Assembly: GCA_021792365.1 (NCBI GenBank)
Contig: JAJYUT010000003.1
Coordinates: forward strand, 558,001 to 622,000
Direction of reading: 5' to 3'
Source of the DNA: Pseudomonadota bacterium
GTDB lineage: Bacteria; Pseudomonadota; Alphaproteobacteria; Dongiales; Dongiaceae
DNA: 64,000 bases
The notes below the pieces were generated by a model. The model had not been told where the DNA came from. It searched no databases and saw nothing but the letters and a program-made list of their open reading frames with translations. Positions 35,030-44,123 of this stretch are shown here, piece by piece. A program made the position numbers and the translations under genes. The first letter of the stretch is position 1. Every line of letters starts with the position of its first letter.

Positions 35030-35692
35030 ATGAGCAGAGCGAGCACTCAGAATTCGGGACAAAATGCCGGGAATTCGCAGGCCGCGTCCGTCGACGGCGC
35101 GCGCAAGCGGCGGCCGCGCTTCTATGAGCCGGAGACGCCGCCGCAGCCGACTCATTGCCAGCACCCCGATTGCGAGCTGCCCGGCGTCTATCGGGCGCCG
35201 AAATCGCGCACGCAATTGAACGAGTATTTCTGGTTCTGCCTGGAACATGTGCGCGACTACAACAAGGCGTGGGATTACTACGCCGGCATGAGCCAGGCGG
35301 AGATCGAACGCCACGTGCGCAACGACGTGGTCGGCGGACGCCCCACCTGGCCGCTCGGCAAATGGGGGGCCCACGGGCCGCGCGGGCAAGCCTATACCGT
35401 GCGCTCGGAGTTCGTTCCGGACGACGTTGCGGAGGCGCTGAACGGCGCCCGGGCGAAGGAGCAGCGCGAACGCGAGCTGCGCCGGCGCAACGCGCGGCTC
35501 AGCAAGGAGGAGCAGGCCCTGGCCGTCCTGGACCTCGCCGCGCCGGTCACCATGCAGGAGATCCGCACCCGTTACCGGGAACTGGTCAAGAAGCTGCATC
35601 CGGACGCCAATGGCGGCGACAAATCGGCCGAAGAACGGTTGAAGGTGGTGAACCAGGCCTACAGCACCCTGAAAGCCGCCGCGCTCGATTGA
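35030..35692 (+). CDS. DnaJ domain protein
   Basis: 220 residues with a C-terminal J-domain; the HPD that stimulates Hsp70 is at 190-192 (KKLHPDANGGD). The N-terminal half carries C-x4-C and C-x2-H motifs (THCQHPDCELPG and FWFCLEHVRDYN) that could bind zinc. Similar C-terminal J-proteins precede cobS-cobT in many alphaproteobacteria. Start ATG 35030. Its partner chaperone is unknown. Confidence 0.88.
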   Translation: MSRASTQNSGQNAGNSQAASVDGARKRRPRFYEPETPPQPTHCQHPDCELPGVYRAPKSRTQLNEYFWFCLEHVRDYNKAWDYYAGMSQAEIERHVRNDVVGGRPTWPLGKWGAHGPRGQAYTVRSEFVPDDVAEALNGARAKEQRERELRRRNARLSKEEQALAVLDLAAPVTMQEIRTRYRELVKKLHPDANGGDKSAEERLKVVNQAYSTLKAAALD

Positions 35693-35829
35693 ATCGAGAC
35701 ATTTTTGGGCCTATATGCGCATTGCAGGGTTGACGCTGGCGCAATTCCGCACGTCGGCTGTGGCCTAGCCGGGCCGGTCGGAATCCGGTAAAACCACCTC
35801 GCATTCGAGGAAAATCAGGATTTTTGGAG

Positions 35830-36825
35830 ATGGCGACCACCACCGCCGCGCCAGCGGAGAAAGCGACATTGCCCGACATCACCATTTCGGTGCGCCAGGT
35901 CTTCGGCCTGGAGTCCGAGATGCAGGTGCCCGGCTACAGCCAGCGTACCGAGCATGTGCCGGATGTCGACGAGAGCTATCGCTTCGACCACGACACCACG
36001 ATGGCGATCCTGGCCGGCTTTGCCTACAACCGCCGCGTCATGATCCAGGGCTATCACGGGACGGGCAAGTCCACCCATATCGAGCAGGTGGCGGCGCGCC
36101 TCAACTGGCCCTGCATCCGCGTCAACCTGGACAGCCATATCAGCCGCATCGACCTGATCGGCAAGGACGCGATCGTGCTGCGCGACGGCAAGCAGGTGAC
36201 GGAGTACCGGGAAGGCCTACTGCCCTGGGCGCTGCAGCACCCGACCGCCCTGGTGTTCGACGAATACGACGCCGGCCGGCCGGACGTGATGTTCGTGATC
36301 CAGCGTGTGCTGGAGGTCGAGGGCAAGCTGACCCTGCTCGACCAGAATCGCGTGATCCGCCCGCATCCGGCGTTCCGCCTGTTCTCTACCGCCAATACGG
36401 TGGGCCTCGGCGACACGACGGGCCTTTATCACGGCACGCAGCAGATCAACCAAGGCCAGATGGACCGCTGGAACATCGTGGCCACGCTGAACTACCTGCC
36501 GCATGAGGACGAGATCGGCATCGTGCTGGCGAAGTCGCCGAGCTACGACAACGAGGCCGGCCGCAAGACCATCAAGGCGATGGTCTCCTGCGCCGAGCTG
36601 ACGCGCGCCGGCTTCATCAATGGCGACATCTCGACCGTCATGAGCCCCCGCACCGTCATCACCTGGGCGGAAAACGCGCGCATCTTCGGCGACATCGGCT
36701 TCGCGTTCCGCGTCTCGTTCCTCAACAAGTGCGACGAGCTGGAGCGTCCGGTGGTCGCCGAATATTTCCAGCGCTGCTTCGGCACCGACCTGAAGGAGGT
36801 CGCGGGCAAGGTACAGCTCGCCTGA
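35830..36825 (+). CDS. cobS: Cobaltochelatase subunit CobS
   Basis: 331 residues, AAA+ ATPase of the MoxR/CbbQ-like group: Walker [11 protein letters not shown], Walker [11 protein letters not shown], sensor [11 protein letters not shown]. With CobT and CobN it inserts Co2+ into hydrogenobyrinate a,c-diamide in aerobic B12 synthesis. Start ATG 35830 (a TTG at 35824 is also open). cobT follows after 13 bases; cobN and other cob genes are not here, as is common for this pair. No B12 riboswitch is visible upstream. Confidence 0.95.
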   Translation: MATTTAAPAEKATLPDITISVRQVFGLESEMQVPGYSQRTEHVPDVDESYRFDHDTTMAILAGFAYNRRVMIQGYHGTGKSTHIEQVAARLNWPCIRVNLDSHISRIDLIGKDAIVLRDGKQVTEYREGLLPWALQHPTALVFDEYDAGRPDVMFVIQRVLEVEGKLTLLDQNRVIRPHPAFRLFSTANTVGLGDTTGLYHGTQQINQGQMDRWNIVATLNYLPHEDEIGIVLAKSPSYDNEAGRKTIKAMVSCAELTRAGFINGDISTVMSPRTVITWAENARIFGDIGFAFRVSFLNKCDELERPVVAEYFQRCFGTDLKEVAGKVQLA

Positions 36826-36838
36826 CGCGGGTGAAACG

Positions 36839-38710
36839 ATGACCAACAAGCCGGCGAACGCGATCGAGGAGTTCCGCCGCGCGACCGGCGCAGCGATGCG
36901 CGCGATCGCGGAGCGCAACGACCTGCAGGCTAGCTTCGCGCCAGGCCCCGCCGCCCTGCTGGGGAGCGAGGCGCGCCTGCCGCTGCCGTCCAAGGCGCTG
37001 CCCGCAAGCGAGGTGGCGCAGACCCGCGGCGAGGCCGACGCGATCGCGCTGAAGCTCAAGCACCACAATGCGGGCGTCCATGCCAAGGAATGCCCGAAGA
37101 CCCCGCTCGCCCGCGATGTGTTCAACGCGGTCGAGCAGGCGCGCTACGAGGCGCTCGGCGCGCGCAAGATGACGGGCGTGAAGCAGAACCTGCGCGCCGC
37201 GCTGGAGGAGCAGTGCCGCGTCAAGGGCTATGCCCGCATCAACACGCGAGAGGAAGGCAACCTGGCCGAGGTGATGCGCCTGATGGTGCGCGAGGCCCTG
37301 ACCGGCGATGCCGTTCCGGATTCGGCGCGCGCCATGGTCAATGCCTGGCGCTCCGATTTCGCGCAGAAAGTCCTGGAGGACGTGGCGGAGCTCAAGGACA
37401 AGCTCGCCAACCAGCGCAACTTCGCCAAGGCGGTGCGGCGCCTGCTTGCGGACATGGAACTGGAGCAGACCGACGAGGAGCTCGAGAGCGAGCGCGACGA
37501 CCAGGAAGACCAGGACCAGCAGGACCCGAACAAGCAGCAGCAGCCGCAACAGAAGAGCGGCAAGCAGCAGCAATCCGAATCCACCACGCAGATGGATGCG
37601 CAGCAGGAGGCCGAAGCCGAGGCCGAGGAGACTGACTCGGGCGAGCAGGACATGGAGATGCCGGCCCAGGGCGGCGAAGAGCAGCCCGGCAATCCCGGTC
37701 GCCGCAACGACGAACCGATCCAGAAGCGCCGCAACGAGCCGCTCTACAAGAGCTTCACCACCCAGTTCGACGAGGTGGTCGAGGCGCCGGAGCTGTGCGA
37801 CCCCGACGAGCTGACGCGGCTGCGCGCCCTGCTCGACCAGCAGCTCAATGCCTTGCAGACGGTGGTGGCGAAGCTTGCCAACCGGCTGCAGCGGCGCCTG
37901 CTCGCCAAGCAGAACCGGTCGTGGATCTTCGATCTCGAGGAGGGCCTGCTCGACAGCAAGCGCCTGCCGCGGGTGATCGTGAATCCGGACCTGCCGCTGT
38001 CCTACAAGCGCGAGACGGACACGGAGTTCCGCGACACCGTCGTCACGCTGCTGATCGACAATTCTGGCTCCATGCGCGGGCGGCCGATCACCGTCGCCGC
38101 CATGACCGGCGATATCTTGGCGCGCACGCTCGAGCGCTGCGGCGTCAAGGTGGAGATCCTAGGCTTCACGACACGCATGTGGAAGGGCGGCCAGTCGCGC
38201 GAGGCCTGGATCAATGCCGGCAAGCCGGCCAATCCGGGCCGCCTCAACGACCTGCGCCACATCGTCTACAAGGCAGCCGATGCGCCCTGGCGGCGCGCGC
38301 GCAAGAACCTCGGCCTCATGCTGCGCGAAGGCATCCTCAAGGAGAACATCGACGGCGAGGCGCTGCTGTGGGCGCATAACCGCCTGGTCCAGCGCAGCGA
38401 GCAGCGCCGCATCCTGATGGTGATCTCCGACGGCGCGCCGGTGGACGATTCAACGCTGTCGGTCAACCCAGGCAATTACCTGGAGCAGCATTTGCGCGAG
38501 GTGATCGACTGGATCGAGACCCGGTCTCCGGTCGAGCTGCTCGCGATCGGTATCGGCCACGACGTGACGCGCTACTACCGCCGTGCCGTCACCATCGTCG
38601 ACGCCGAGCAGCTTGGCGGCGCCGTGCTGGAACAGCTCGCCGCCCTGTTCGAGGAAGATGCCGGCGCCCGCGGCCGCCACGCCGCCCGGCGCTGGGTCAT
38701 GGCGCACTAG
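36839..38710 (+). CDS. cobT: Cobaltochelatase subunit CobT
   Basis: 623 residues. An N-terminal helical domain precedes a strongly acidic, Gln/Glu-rich stretch (about 210-300), then a C-terminal von Willebrand A domain with MIDAS motif DNSGSMRG near residue 407. It forms the ring complex with CobS that powers cobalt insertion by CobN. Length and layout are those of Pseudomonas denitrificans CobT. Stop at 38710 is followed by a 133-base gap without recognisable signals. Confidence 0.95.
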   Translation: MTNKPANAIEEFRRATGAAMRAIAERNDLQASFAPGPAALLGSEARLPLPSKALPASEVAQTRGEADAIALKLKHHNAGVHAKECPKTPLARDVFNAVEQARYEALGARKMTGVKQNLRAALEEQCRVKGYARINTREEGNLAEVMRLMVREALTGDAVPDSARAMVNAWRSDFAQKVLEDVAELKDKLANQRNFAKAVRRLLADMELEQTDEELESERDDQEDQDQQDPNKQQQPQQKSGKQQQSESTTQMDAQQEAEAEAEETDSGEQDMEMPAQGGEEQPGNPGRRNDEPIQKRRNEPLYKSFTTQFDEVVEAPELCDPDELTRLRALLDQQLNALQTVVAKLANRLQRRLLAKQNRSWIFDLEEGLLDSKRLPRVIVNPDLPLSYKRETDTEFRDTVVTLLIDNSGSMRGRPITVAAMTGDILARTLERCGVKVEILGFTTRMWKGGQSREAWINAGKPANPGRLNDLRHIVYKAADAPWRRARKNLGLMLREGILKENIDGEALLWAHNRLVQRSEQRRILMVISDGAPVDDSTLSVNPGNYLEQHLREVIDWIETRSPVELLAIGIGHDVTRYYRRAVTIVDAEQLGGAVLEQLAALFEEDAGARGRHAARRWVMAH

Positions 38711-38843
38711 CGCCGCAGCGCGGCGGCGCGGGAACCAGCCGCGCGTTCAGCCAGTTGATACCGAGTGACGACACGCGCCTGTGCCGGCCGGCGCGCGCTC
38801 ATCCCCTCCTGCCGCAGGATGTCCGGATCGCCATGGAGATCGA

Positions 38844-39446
38844 ATGTTCGACTGGATCGGCTCCTTCATGGAGCGGACGGGCTATGTCGGGATCGCGCTC
38901 CTGATGTTGCTGGAGAATGTCTTTCCGCCGATCCCGTCCGAGCTCATCATGCCCCTGGCAGGCTTCAAGGCGGCGCGCGGCGAGTTCAACCTGACGCTCG
39001 TGGTGCTGGCCGGCTCCTTCGGCTCGGTTGCGGGAGCGGTTTTCTGGTACTACGTGGGGCGCTGGCTCGGCCGCGAGCGCTTAAAAAAGCTTGCCGCCCG
39101 GCATGGCCGCTGGCTGACGGTGTCGCCCCAGGATATCGACGCGGCGGCAAGCTGGTTTCAGCGTCATTGCGGCAAATCGGTCCTGATCGGACGGCTCGTC
39201 CCGACCGTCAGGACACTGATTTCGATTCCGGCGGGCATCGCCGAAATGCCGTTGCGCAAGTTTCTTGCCTATTCGGCGGTCGGCACCGCGATGTGGTCGG
39301 GATTTCTGGCAGCCACGGGATACGCGCTCGAGGACCAGTATCGGAATGTCGCGGGTTGGGTGAACCCCGTCACCAACATCCTGATCGGTGTCCTCATCGC
39401 CTGGTACGCCTATCGCGTTATCACCTTTCGCTCGAAGGATGGGTGA
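38844..39446 (+). CDS. DedA/SNARE-associated family membrane protein
   Basis: 200 residues with about five membrane segments. DedA family marks are present: ENVFPPIPSELIMPLAGF, FWYYVGRWLG and GRLVPTVRTLISIPAGIAEM. Family members flip or recycle lipid carriers (undecaprenyl phosphate, phosphatidylethanolamine) using proton force. Start ATG 38844 has GGAG upstream. It is followed closely by a lipid kinase gene, so a shared lipid-cycle role is plausible. Confidence 0.9.
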   Translation: MFDWIGSFMERTGYVGIALLMLLENVFPPIPSELIMPLAGFKAARGEFNLTLVVLAGSFGSVAGAVFWYYVGRWLGRERLKKLAARHGRWLTVSPQDIDAAASWFQRHCGKSVLIGRLVPTVRTLISIPAGIAEMPLRKFLAYSAVGTAMWSGFLAATGYALEDQYRNVAGWVNPVTNILIGVLIAWYAYRVITFRSKDG

Positions 39447-39497
39447 AAGCGCGGCCGGTTCATTCGTCCGGGCCGCCGCTACAGGGAGGACGGAACC

Positions 39498-40439
39498 ATG
39501 GCCCATTCACCAACCGACCGTCATCTGGAAAGGGCGGAGCTTGAGCGCACGATCAAGGACAAGCGCCGCGCCGTTCTCGTCGTCAATACGCGCTCGCGAA
39601 GCGGCGCGCGGGCCTATGCGGAAGCCAAGGAGCGGCTTGCCGCGGCCGGCATCGAGCTGGATGCGGCCTATCCGATTCGTCACGCCGAGCGGCTGCCTGA
39701 GATCGTGCGTGAGGAAATTGCGAAGGGTCGCAAGCTGATCATCGTTGGCGGCGGAGACGGCACGATCAGCTCCGTTGTAGATCATTTCGCATATGTCGAT
39801 GTCGTTTTCGGATTGCTGCCGCTCGGAACGGCGAACAGTTTTGCCCGCACGCTCGGAATTCCGCTGGACCTGCAGGGCGCGATCGACGTGCTCGCCACCG
39901 GAAAGATCGCGGAAATCGACCTCGGCAAGATCAACAACGACTATTTTGCCAATGGCTCCTCGATCGGCATGCCCAGCATTATTGGCCGGGCCACGCCGGC
40001 CAGCTTGAAAAAGTGGCTGGGACCCACGGCGTATGGGCTGGTCGCGGCCGTCGCATTCGCGCGCTACAAGCCGTTCCGTTGCATCGTGACCATTCATGGC
40101 GAGGAACGCTCGTTCGAGGCGCTCGATGTTCGGATCGCGAACGGCGCCTATCAAGGCGGCGTTTTGGTTGCCAGCGAGGCGGTTCTCCACGATGGCGAAA
40201 TCGTGGTCCATATCCTCAAGGGCCGCTCCAAGTGGGCGTTGGCGAAGGATTGGGCGCGGCTTGCCCTGTCCGCACCGTTCGCGCCCGGCGACATCGAGGC
40301 CCTTCAGGCCCCTGAAGTGACCATCGACACGCGGCCAAGCCTATACGTTTCCGTCGACGGCGAAGTGATCACGCAGACACCGATCCATGTATCGGTCGCG
40401 CGCAAGGCGCTGCTTCTGATCGTGCCTGCGTCCAGCTGA
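39498..40439 (+). CDS. Diacylglycerol/lipid kinase (DagK/YegS family)
   Basis: 313 residues. The ATP-binding core is VVNTRSRSGARAYAEA and IIVGGGDGTISSVVDHF, followed by LPLGTANSFARTLGIP, all typical of the DAGK catalytic domain; the C-terminal NAD kinase-like beta sandwich ends with VSVDGEVI. It should phosphorylate diacylglycerol or a related lipid at the membrane. Lies 51 bases after the DedA gene on the same strand. Confidence 0.9.
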   Translation: MAHSPTDRHLERAELERTIKDKRRAVLVVNTRSRSGARAYAEAKERLAAAGIELDAAYPIRHAERLPEIVREEIAKGRKLIIVGGGDGTISSVVDHFAYVDVVFGLLPLGTANSFARTLGIPLDLQGAIDVLATGKIAEIDLGKINNDYFANGSSIGMPSIIGRATPASLKKWLGPTAYGLVAAVAFARYKPFRCIVTIHGEERSFEALDVRIANGAYQGGVLVASEAVLHDGEIVVHILKGRSKWALAKDWARLALSAPFAPGDIEALQAPEVTIDTRPSLYVSVDGEVITQTPIHVSVARKALLLIVPASS

Positions 40440-40572
40440 CCGGACAACACTGCGCGCGGCGGCAGTTGCGGCGCTGGCGTATGCCGCCGTGCATCAATGA
40501 CCTCAGGGCGGAGGAGCTTGTCATGGTCCGAGTGGACTTGCAGGCGGGTGCCATGTAATCTCGCGCTTTAGG

Positions 40573-42435
40573 ATGAGGATGGCGCCGCTGAAGCCCAGAG
40601 AGGCGGCGCAAGTCCTCCATGCGCATCCACATCCCCTTATGACACCGGATCAAATTCTTCGCGACATCTTCGGCTATCCATCCTTCCGCCCCGGGCAGGA
40701 GGAGATCATCGATCTCATCCTCGAAGGCGACAGCGTGCTGGCGGTGATGCCGACCGGCTCAGGCAAGTCGCTGTGCTACCAGATCCCGGCTCTTATCCTC
40801 GAGAAGCCGACCATCGTGGTTTCGCCGCTGATGGCGCTGATGGACGACCAGGTCGCCGGGCTGCGGGCCGATGGCGTGGAGGCGGCGTGCATCCATTCCG
40901 GCATGAGCCGGGATGCGCAGATCGCGGAGTGGCGCAAGGTCACATCCGGCAAGGCGAAGCTGCTTTATCTCGCGCCGGAGCGATTGATGTCGGACAACAT
41001 GCTGGCGGCCTTGCACCGGCTCGACCCGCACCTCTTCGTCATCGACGAGGCGCATTGCATCTCCAAATGGGGGCCGAGCTTCCGGCCGGAATACGAGCAG
41101 CTTGCGCGGCTCAAGGACCTGTTCCCGGAGGCGCGCATCGCTGCCTTCACGGCAACGGCGGACAAGGCCACGCGCGCGGACATCGCACAGAAACTGTTCA
41201 AGGGCGAGAGCCGCATCATCGTGCATGGCTTTGACCGGCCGAATTTGCGCCTCGGCGTTGCGCAGAAGACCCATTGGTCGAAGCAGCTTCTGGCGTTTCT
41301 CGCCGACAAGAAGGGGCAATCCGGCATCGTCTACTGCCTGTCGCGCAAGTTCACCGAGGAGGTCGCCGGCTTCCTGCAGGAAGAGGGCTGGAACGCCATT
41401 CCATATCACGCCGGCCAGGAGGCCGACACGCGCAAGCGTAACCAGGATCGCTTCATGAGCGAGAACGAGGCGGTGATGGTGGCGACCATTGCCTTCGGCA
41501 TGGGCATCGACAAGCCGGATATCCGTTATGTCTGCCATCTCAATCTGCCGGCCAGCATGGAGGCCTACTACCAGGAGATCGGACGCGCGGGACGCGACGA
41601 CGCGCCGGCGGAGACGCTGCTGCTCTACGGCTATGACGATCTGCGCATGCGGCGCATGTTCATCGAGGAGGAAGGCAAGGACGAGGAGCACCGTCGCCGC
41701 GAGCATCGGCGCCTCGATGCGCTGATCGCCTATTGCGAATCCGCGGAGTGCCGGCGCATTGCCCTGCTCGGCTATTTCGACGAGAAGACCGGGCCGTGCG
41801 GCAATTGCGACAACTGCCTCAACCCGCCGACCTTGGTCGAGGCGACGCGTCAGGCGCAGATGCTGCTCTCAGCGATCCATCGCACCGGCCAGGCCTTTGG
41901 CGCCGGCCACGTAATCGACGTGCTGGTGGGCGCGGAGACGGAGAAGATGCGCGAGCGCGGCCATGACCGCCTGCCGACCTATGGAATCGGCAGGGAATTC
42001 CCGAAGCAGTACTGGCAGTCGCTGGTGCGCCAGGCCGTCGCCGGCGGGCAGATCGCCATCAACATCGCGAAATATGGCGGCCTCGAGATAACCGAACGGG
42101 GGCGCGCGATCCTCAAGGGCGAGATGTCGTTTTTCTTCCGCGAGCCGGGCAAGAAGGCCGCCCGCGCGTCGCGCCGAGCCCCGCGCGCCGCAACCGGCGA
42201 CGGCCGCGAAGTGGACTCGACGCTGCTGGCGAAGCTGAAGGCGCTGCGCCTCGACCTCGCCCGCGCCCAGCAGGTGCCGGCCTATGTCGTCTTTCCCGAC
42301 ACGACCCTGATCGAGATGGCGCGGCTGCGGCCGGGCTCGCTCGAGGAGATGCGCTCCATCAGCGGCATCGGCCCGCGCAAGCTGGAGCAGTTCGGCGCGC
42401 AATTCCTCGCAGTCACCCGGCAACCGCCCTCCTAG
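40573..42435 (+). CDS. recQ: ATP-dependent DNA helicase RecQ
   Basis: 620 residues (598 if the ATG at 40639 is used). Helicase motifs: MPTGSGKSLCYQ (I), VIDEAHCISKWG (II), FTATAD (III), QEIGRAGRD (VI). Zinc site: CESAEC...CGNCDNC (about 395-420). A winged helix and a C-terminal HRDC domain (about 545-615) complete a full RecQ. The aromatic-rich loop reads SKWGPSFRPEY in place of the E. coli SQWGHDFRPEY. It works in recombination and fork repair. Its stop interlocks with the convergent phosphoesterase stop (CTAG). Confidence 0.95.
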   Translation: MRMAPLKPREAAQVLHAHPHPLMTPDQILRDIFGYPSFRPGQEEIIDLILEGDSVLAVMPTGSGKSLCYQIPALILEKPTIVVSPLMALMDDQVAGLRADGVEAACIHSGMSRDAQIAEWRKVTSGKAKLLYLAPERLMSDNMLAALHRLDPHLFVIDEAHCISKWGPSFRPEYEQLARLKDLFPEARIAAFTATADKATRADIAQKLFKGESRIIVHGFDRPNLRLGVAQKTHWSKQLLAFLADKKGQSGIVYCLSRKFTEEVAGFLQEEGWNAIPYHAGQEADTRKRNQDRFMSENEAVMVATIAFGMGIDKPDIRYVCHLNLPASMEAYYQEIGRAGRDDAPAETLLLYGYDDLRMRRMFIEEEGKDEEHRRREHRRLDALIAYCESAECRRIALLGYFDEKTGPCGNCDNCLNPPTLVEATRQAQMLLSAIHRTGQAFGAGHVIDVLVGAETEKMRERGHDRLPTYGIGREFPKQYWQSLVRQAVAGGQIAINIAKYGGLEITERGRAILKGEMSFFFREPGKKAARASRRAPRAATGDGREVDSTLLAKLKALRLDLARAQQVPAYVVFPDTTLIEMARLRPGSLEEMRSISGIGPRKLEQFGAQFLAVTRQPPS

Positions 42436-43223
42436 AACGGATACGGCCCGTCGTATTCCCCGATATAGCTGAGATGCGTCACGAGGCCAACGCCCGGCCG
42501 CCACTGATGCAGGGCAACCGCCGGCGGCTCCATCGAATACATCAGCGGCGCATCGGGCGAGAGGCCAAGCGTCGCCTGATGCGCGGTGCTGGGCGCGACC
42601 GAGGCGATGGTGCCGGCCCAGCGCATCTGGATCGGCCGGTGGACGTGGCCGCACAGGATGCGCTCGACATTGGGGCGGCGTTGAACGATCGCCCCCAGCC
42701 GGTCGGCCCCGACATTGAGCCGGGCCTCGTCGAACTCCTTCAGGCCGCATTCGAAAGGCGGATGATGCATGAAGAGGATCGTCGGCTTGCCGGATTCGGT
42801 GAGTCGCTCCTCCAGCCAGTCCAGCCGCCGTGCGCAGAGCTCGCCATGCGGCGCACCGGGCGTGAGCGTGTCCAGCGCGACGAGGCGCACCGGCCCGTCA
42901 TCGACGACATACTGGATGAAATCGCCGGGCGGCAGATAGCGATGGTCGCCGAAGGCGGCACGCAGCGGATCGCGCAGGTCGTGATTGCCGGGGATCAAGT
43001 AGACCGGCATCGCAAGCGGCGCGAGCAGCTCCCGGAGGTGGGCATATTCCTCCGCCATGCCGGCATCGACTAGGTCGCCTGTCACCAGCACGACCTCTGG
43101 CACGGGACGAAGCGCAATGACATGCGCGACCGCCCGCGCCAGATGGCCGGCGGTGTCGACGCGTCCCATCGCCAGCACGCCCTTGGGCCGGATATGGGTG
43201 TCGGACATCTGCGCGATCAGCAT
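42432..43223 (-). CDS. Class III cyclic nucleotide/glycerophosphodiester phosphodiesterase-like metallophosphoesterase
   Basis: 263 residues. All dimetal motifs are present: D8-x-H10 (SDTHIRP), VTGDLVD, PGNHDLRD, FMHHPPF and CGHVHRPIQ. This is the CpdA/GpdQ-type layout. Substrate could be cAMP or a phosphodiester; it cannot be decided here. It lies 9 bases downstream of the dienelactone hydrolase gene on the same strand. Confidence 0.88.
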   Translation of the reverse strand: MLIAQMSDTHIRPKGVLAMGRVDTAGHLARAVAHVIALRPVPEVVLVTGDLVDAGMAEEYAHLRELLAPLAMPVYLIPGNHDLRDPLRAAFGDHRYLPPGDFIQYVVDDGPVRLVALDTLTPGAPHGELCARRLDWLEERLTESGKPTILFMHHPPFECGLKEFDEARLNVGADRLGAIVQRRPNVERILCGHVHRPIQMRWAGTIASVAPSTAHQATLGLSPDAPLMYSMEPPAVALHQWRPGVGLVTHLSYIGEYDGPYPF

Positions 43224-43232
43224 GGCGACGCC

Positions 43233-44021
43233 TTAGCCGAGCGTCGCCTTCAGGAACGCCGCCGTGCGGTCCCACGCCAGGCGCGCATCCTCCGCGTCGT
43301 AGTGATCGCCGGTGGGATTGGCGAAGGCATGGTTGGCATCGTAGCGATGCACCTCCAGCACCTTGCCGGCCTGCTTCATCGCCGCTTCGAAGCCGTCCAC
43401 CATCGCTGGACTGATCCACTGGTCCTCGTTGGCGAAGTGACCGAGGACGGGACCTTTCAGGGATTTGAGCTCATCGGCCGAGCGCGCCACGTTGCCATAG
43501 TAGACGATGGCCGCATCGAGCGGCCGATCGAGCGCCGCCTGCAGCGCCATGCCGCCGCCGAAGCACCAGCCGATCGAGGCCGCCTTGCCGTTGCAATCGG
43601 GATGCTGGCGCAGCCACTCGACCCAGGTCGCCATGGTCTCGCTCGCCTCAGCCGGCACCACCGACGTCATCAGCTTCTGCGCGTCCTCGGGCGTGGCGGC
43701 GGACTTGCCGGCATAGAGATCGATCGCGAGGCCGAGATAGCCCTGCCGGGCGACCTCCGAGGCGACCGACTTGATCTGGTCGTTGAGGCCCCACCATTCG
43801 TGGATCAGCATGACCGCCGCCGCCGGCTTGCTGTCGGGCAGGGCCAGCGCGGCGGAGACCGGGCGACCGGGCGGCGTGTTGGTGGTGACCGTCTGCAGCG
43901 ACGCGGCGGCCTTGGCGACCTTGGCCGGATCCGCGAGCAGGGCGGCGAGTGAAACCCCGGCGAGGCCGGCCACGACCTGGCGCCGCGAGGATGCGTAAGC
44001 AGACATGGATTGCAGTTTCAT
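43233..44021 (-). CDS. Dienelactone hydrolase family protein with Tat-like signal
   Basis: 262 residues from ATG 44021 (GAGG upstream; another ATG at 44033). The DLH triad is Cys153 (GWCFGGG), Asp200 (NEDQWI) and His231 (NHAFANP). An N-terminal SSRRQVVAGLAGVSLAALLA with Arg13-Arg14 looks like a Tat signal, so the enzyme is probably periplasmic. Export of a DLH is less usual than the cytoplasmic ClcD type. Substrate unknown. Confidence 0.85.
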   Translation of the reverse strand: MKLQSMSAYASSRRQVVAGLAGVSLAALLADPAKVAKAAASLQTVTTNTPPGRPVSAALALPDSKPAAAVMLIHEWWGLNDQIKSVASEVARQGYLGLAIDLYAGKSAATPEDAQKLMTSVVPAEASETMATWVEWLRQHPDCNGKAASIGWCFGGGMALQAALDRPLDAAIVYYGNVARSADELKSLKGPVLGHFANEDQWISPAMVDGFEAAMKQAGKVLEVHRYDANHAFANPTGDHYDAEDARLAWDRTAAFLKATLG

Positions 44022-44048
44022 GACTTGCCTCATCGGTGGGTTTGCAGC

Positions 44049-44069
44049 GGCGGCAATGGTAATGCCGCC
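44049..44069 (-). terminator. Hairpin downstream of the MocR gene
   Basis: GGCGGCA (44049-44055) and TGCCGCC (44063-44069) form a 7-bp stem with a 7-base loop, 55 bases beyond the MocR stop. No U-run follows, so it is only a candidate terminator. Confidence 0.35.
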
Positions 44070-44123
44070 GGCGCTACCCGGCCAAGGGAATGATTGTCAC
44101 CGCGCATCCGGCGCCGGAGTGGA

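Noticed and set aside
35693-35829. Possible cobalamin riboswitch ahead of cobS
   Set aside because: The 137-base gap lacks a B12-box-like sequence and is too short for the full structure.
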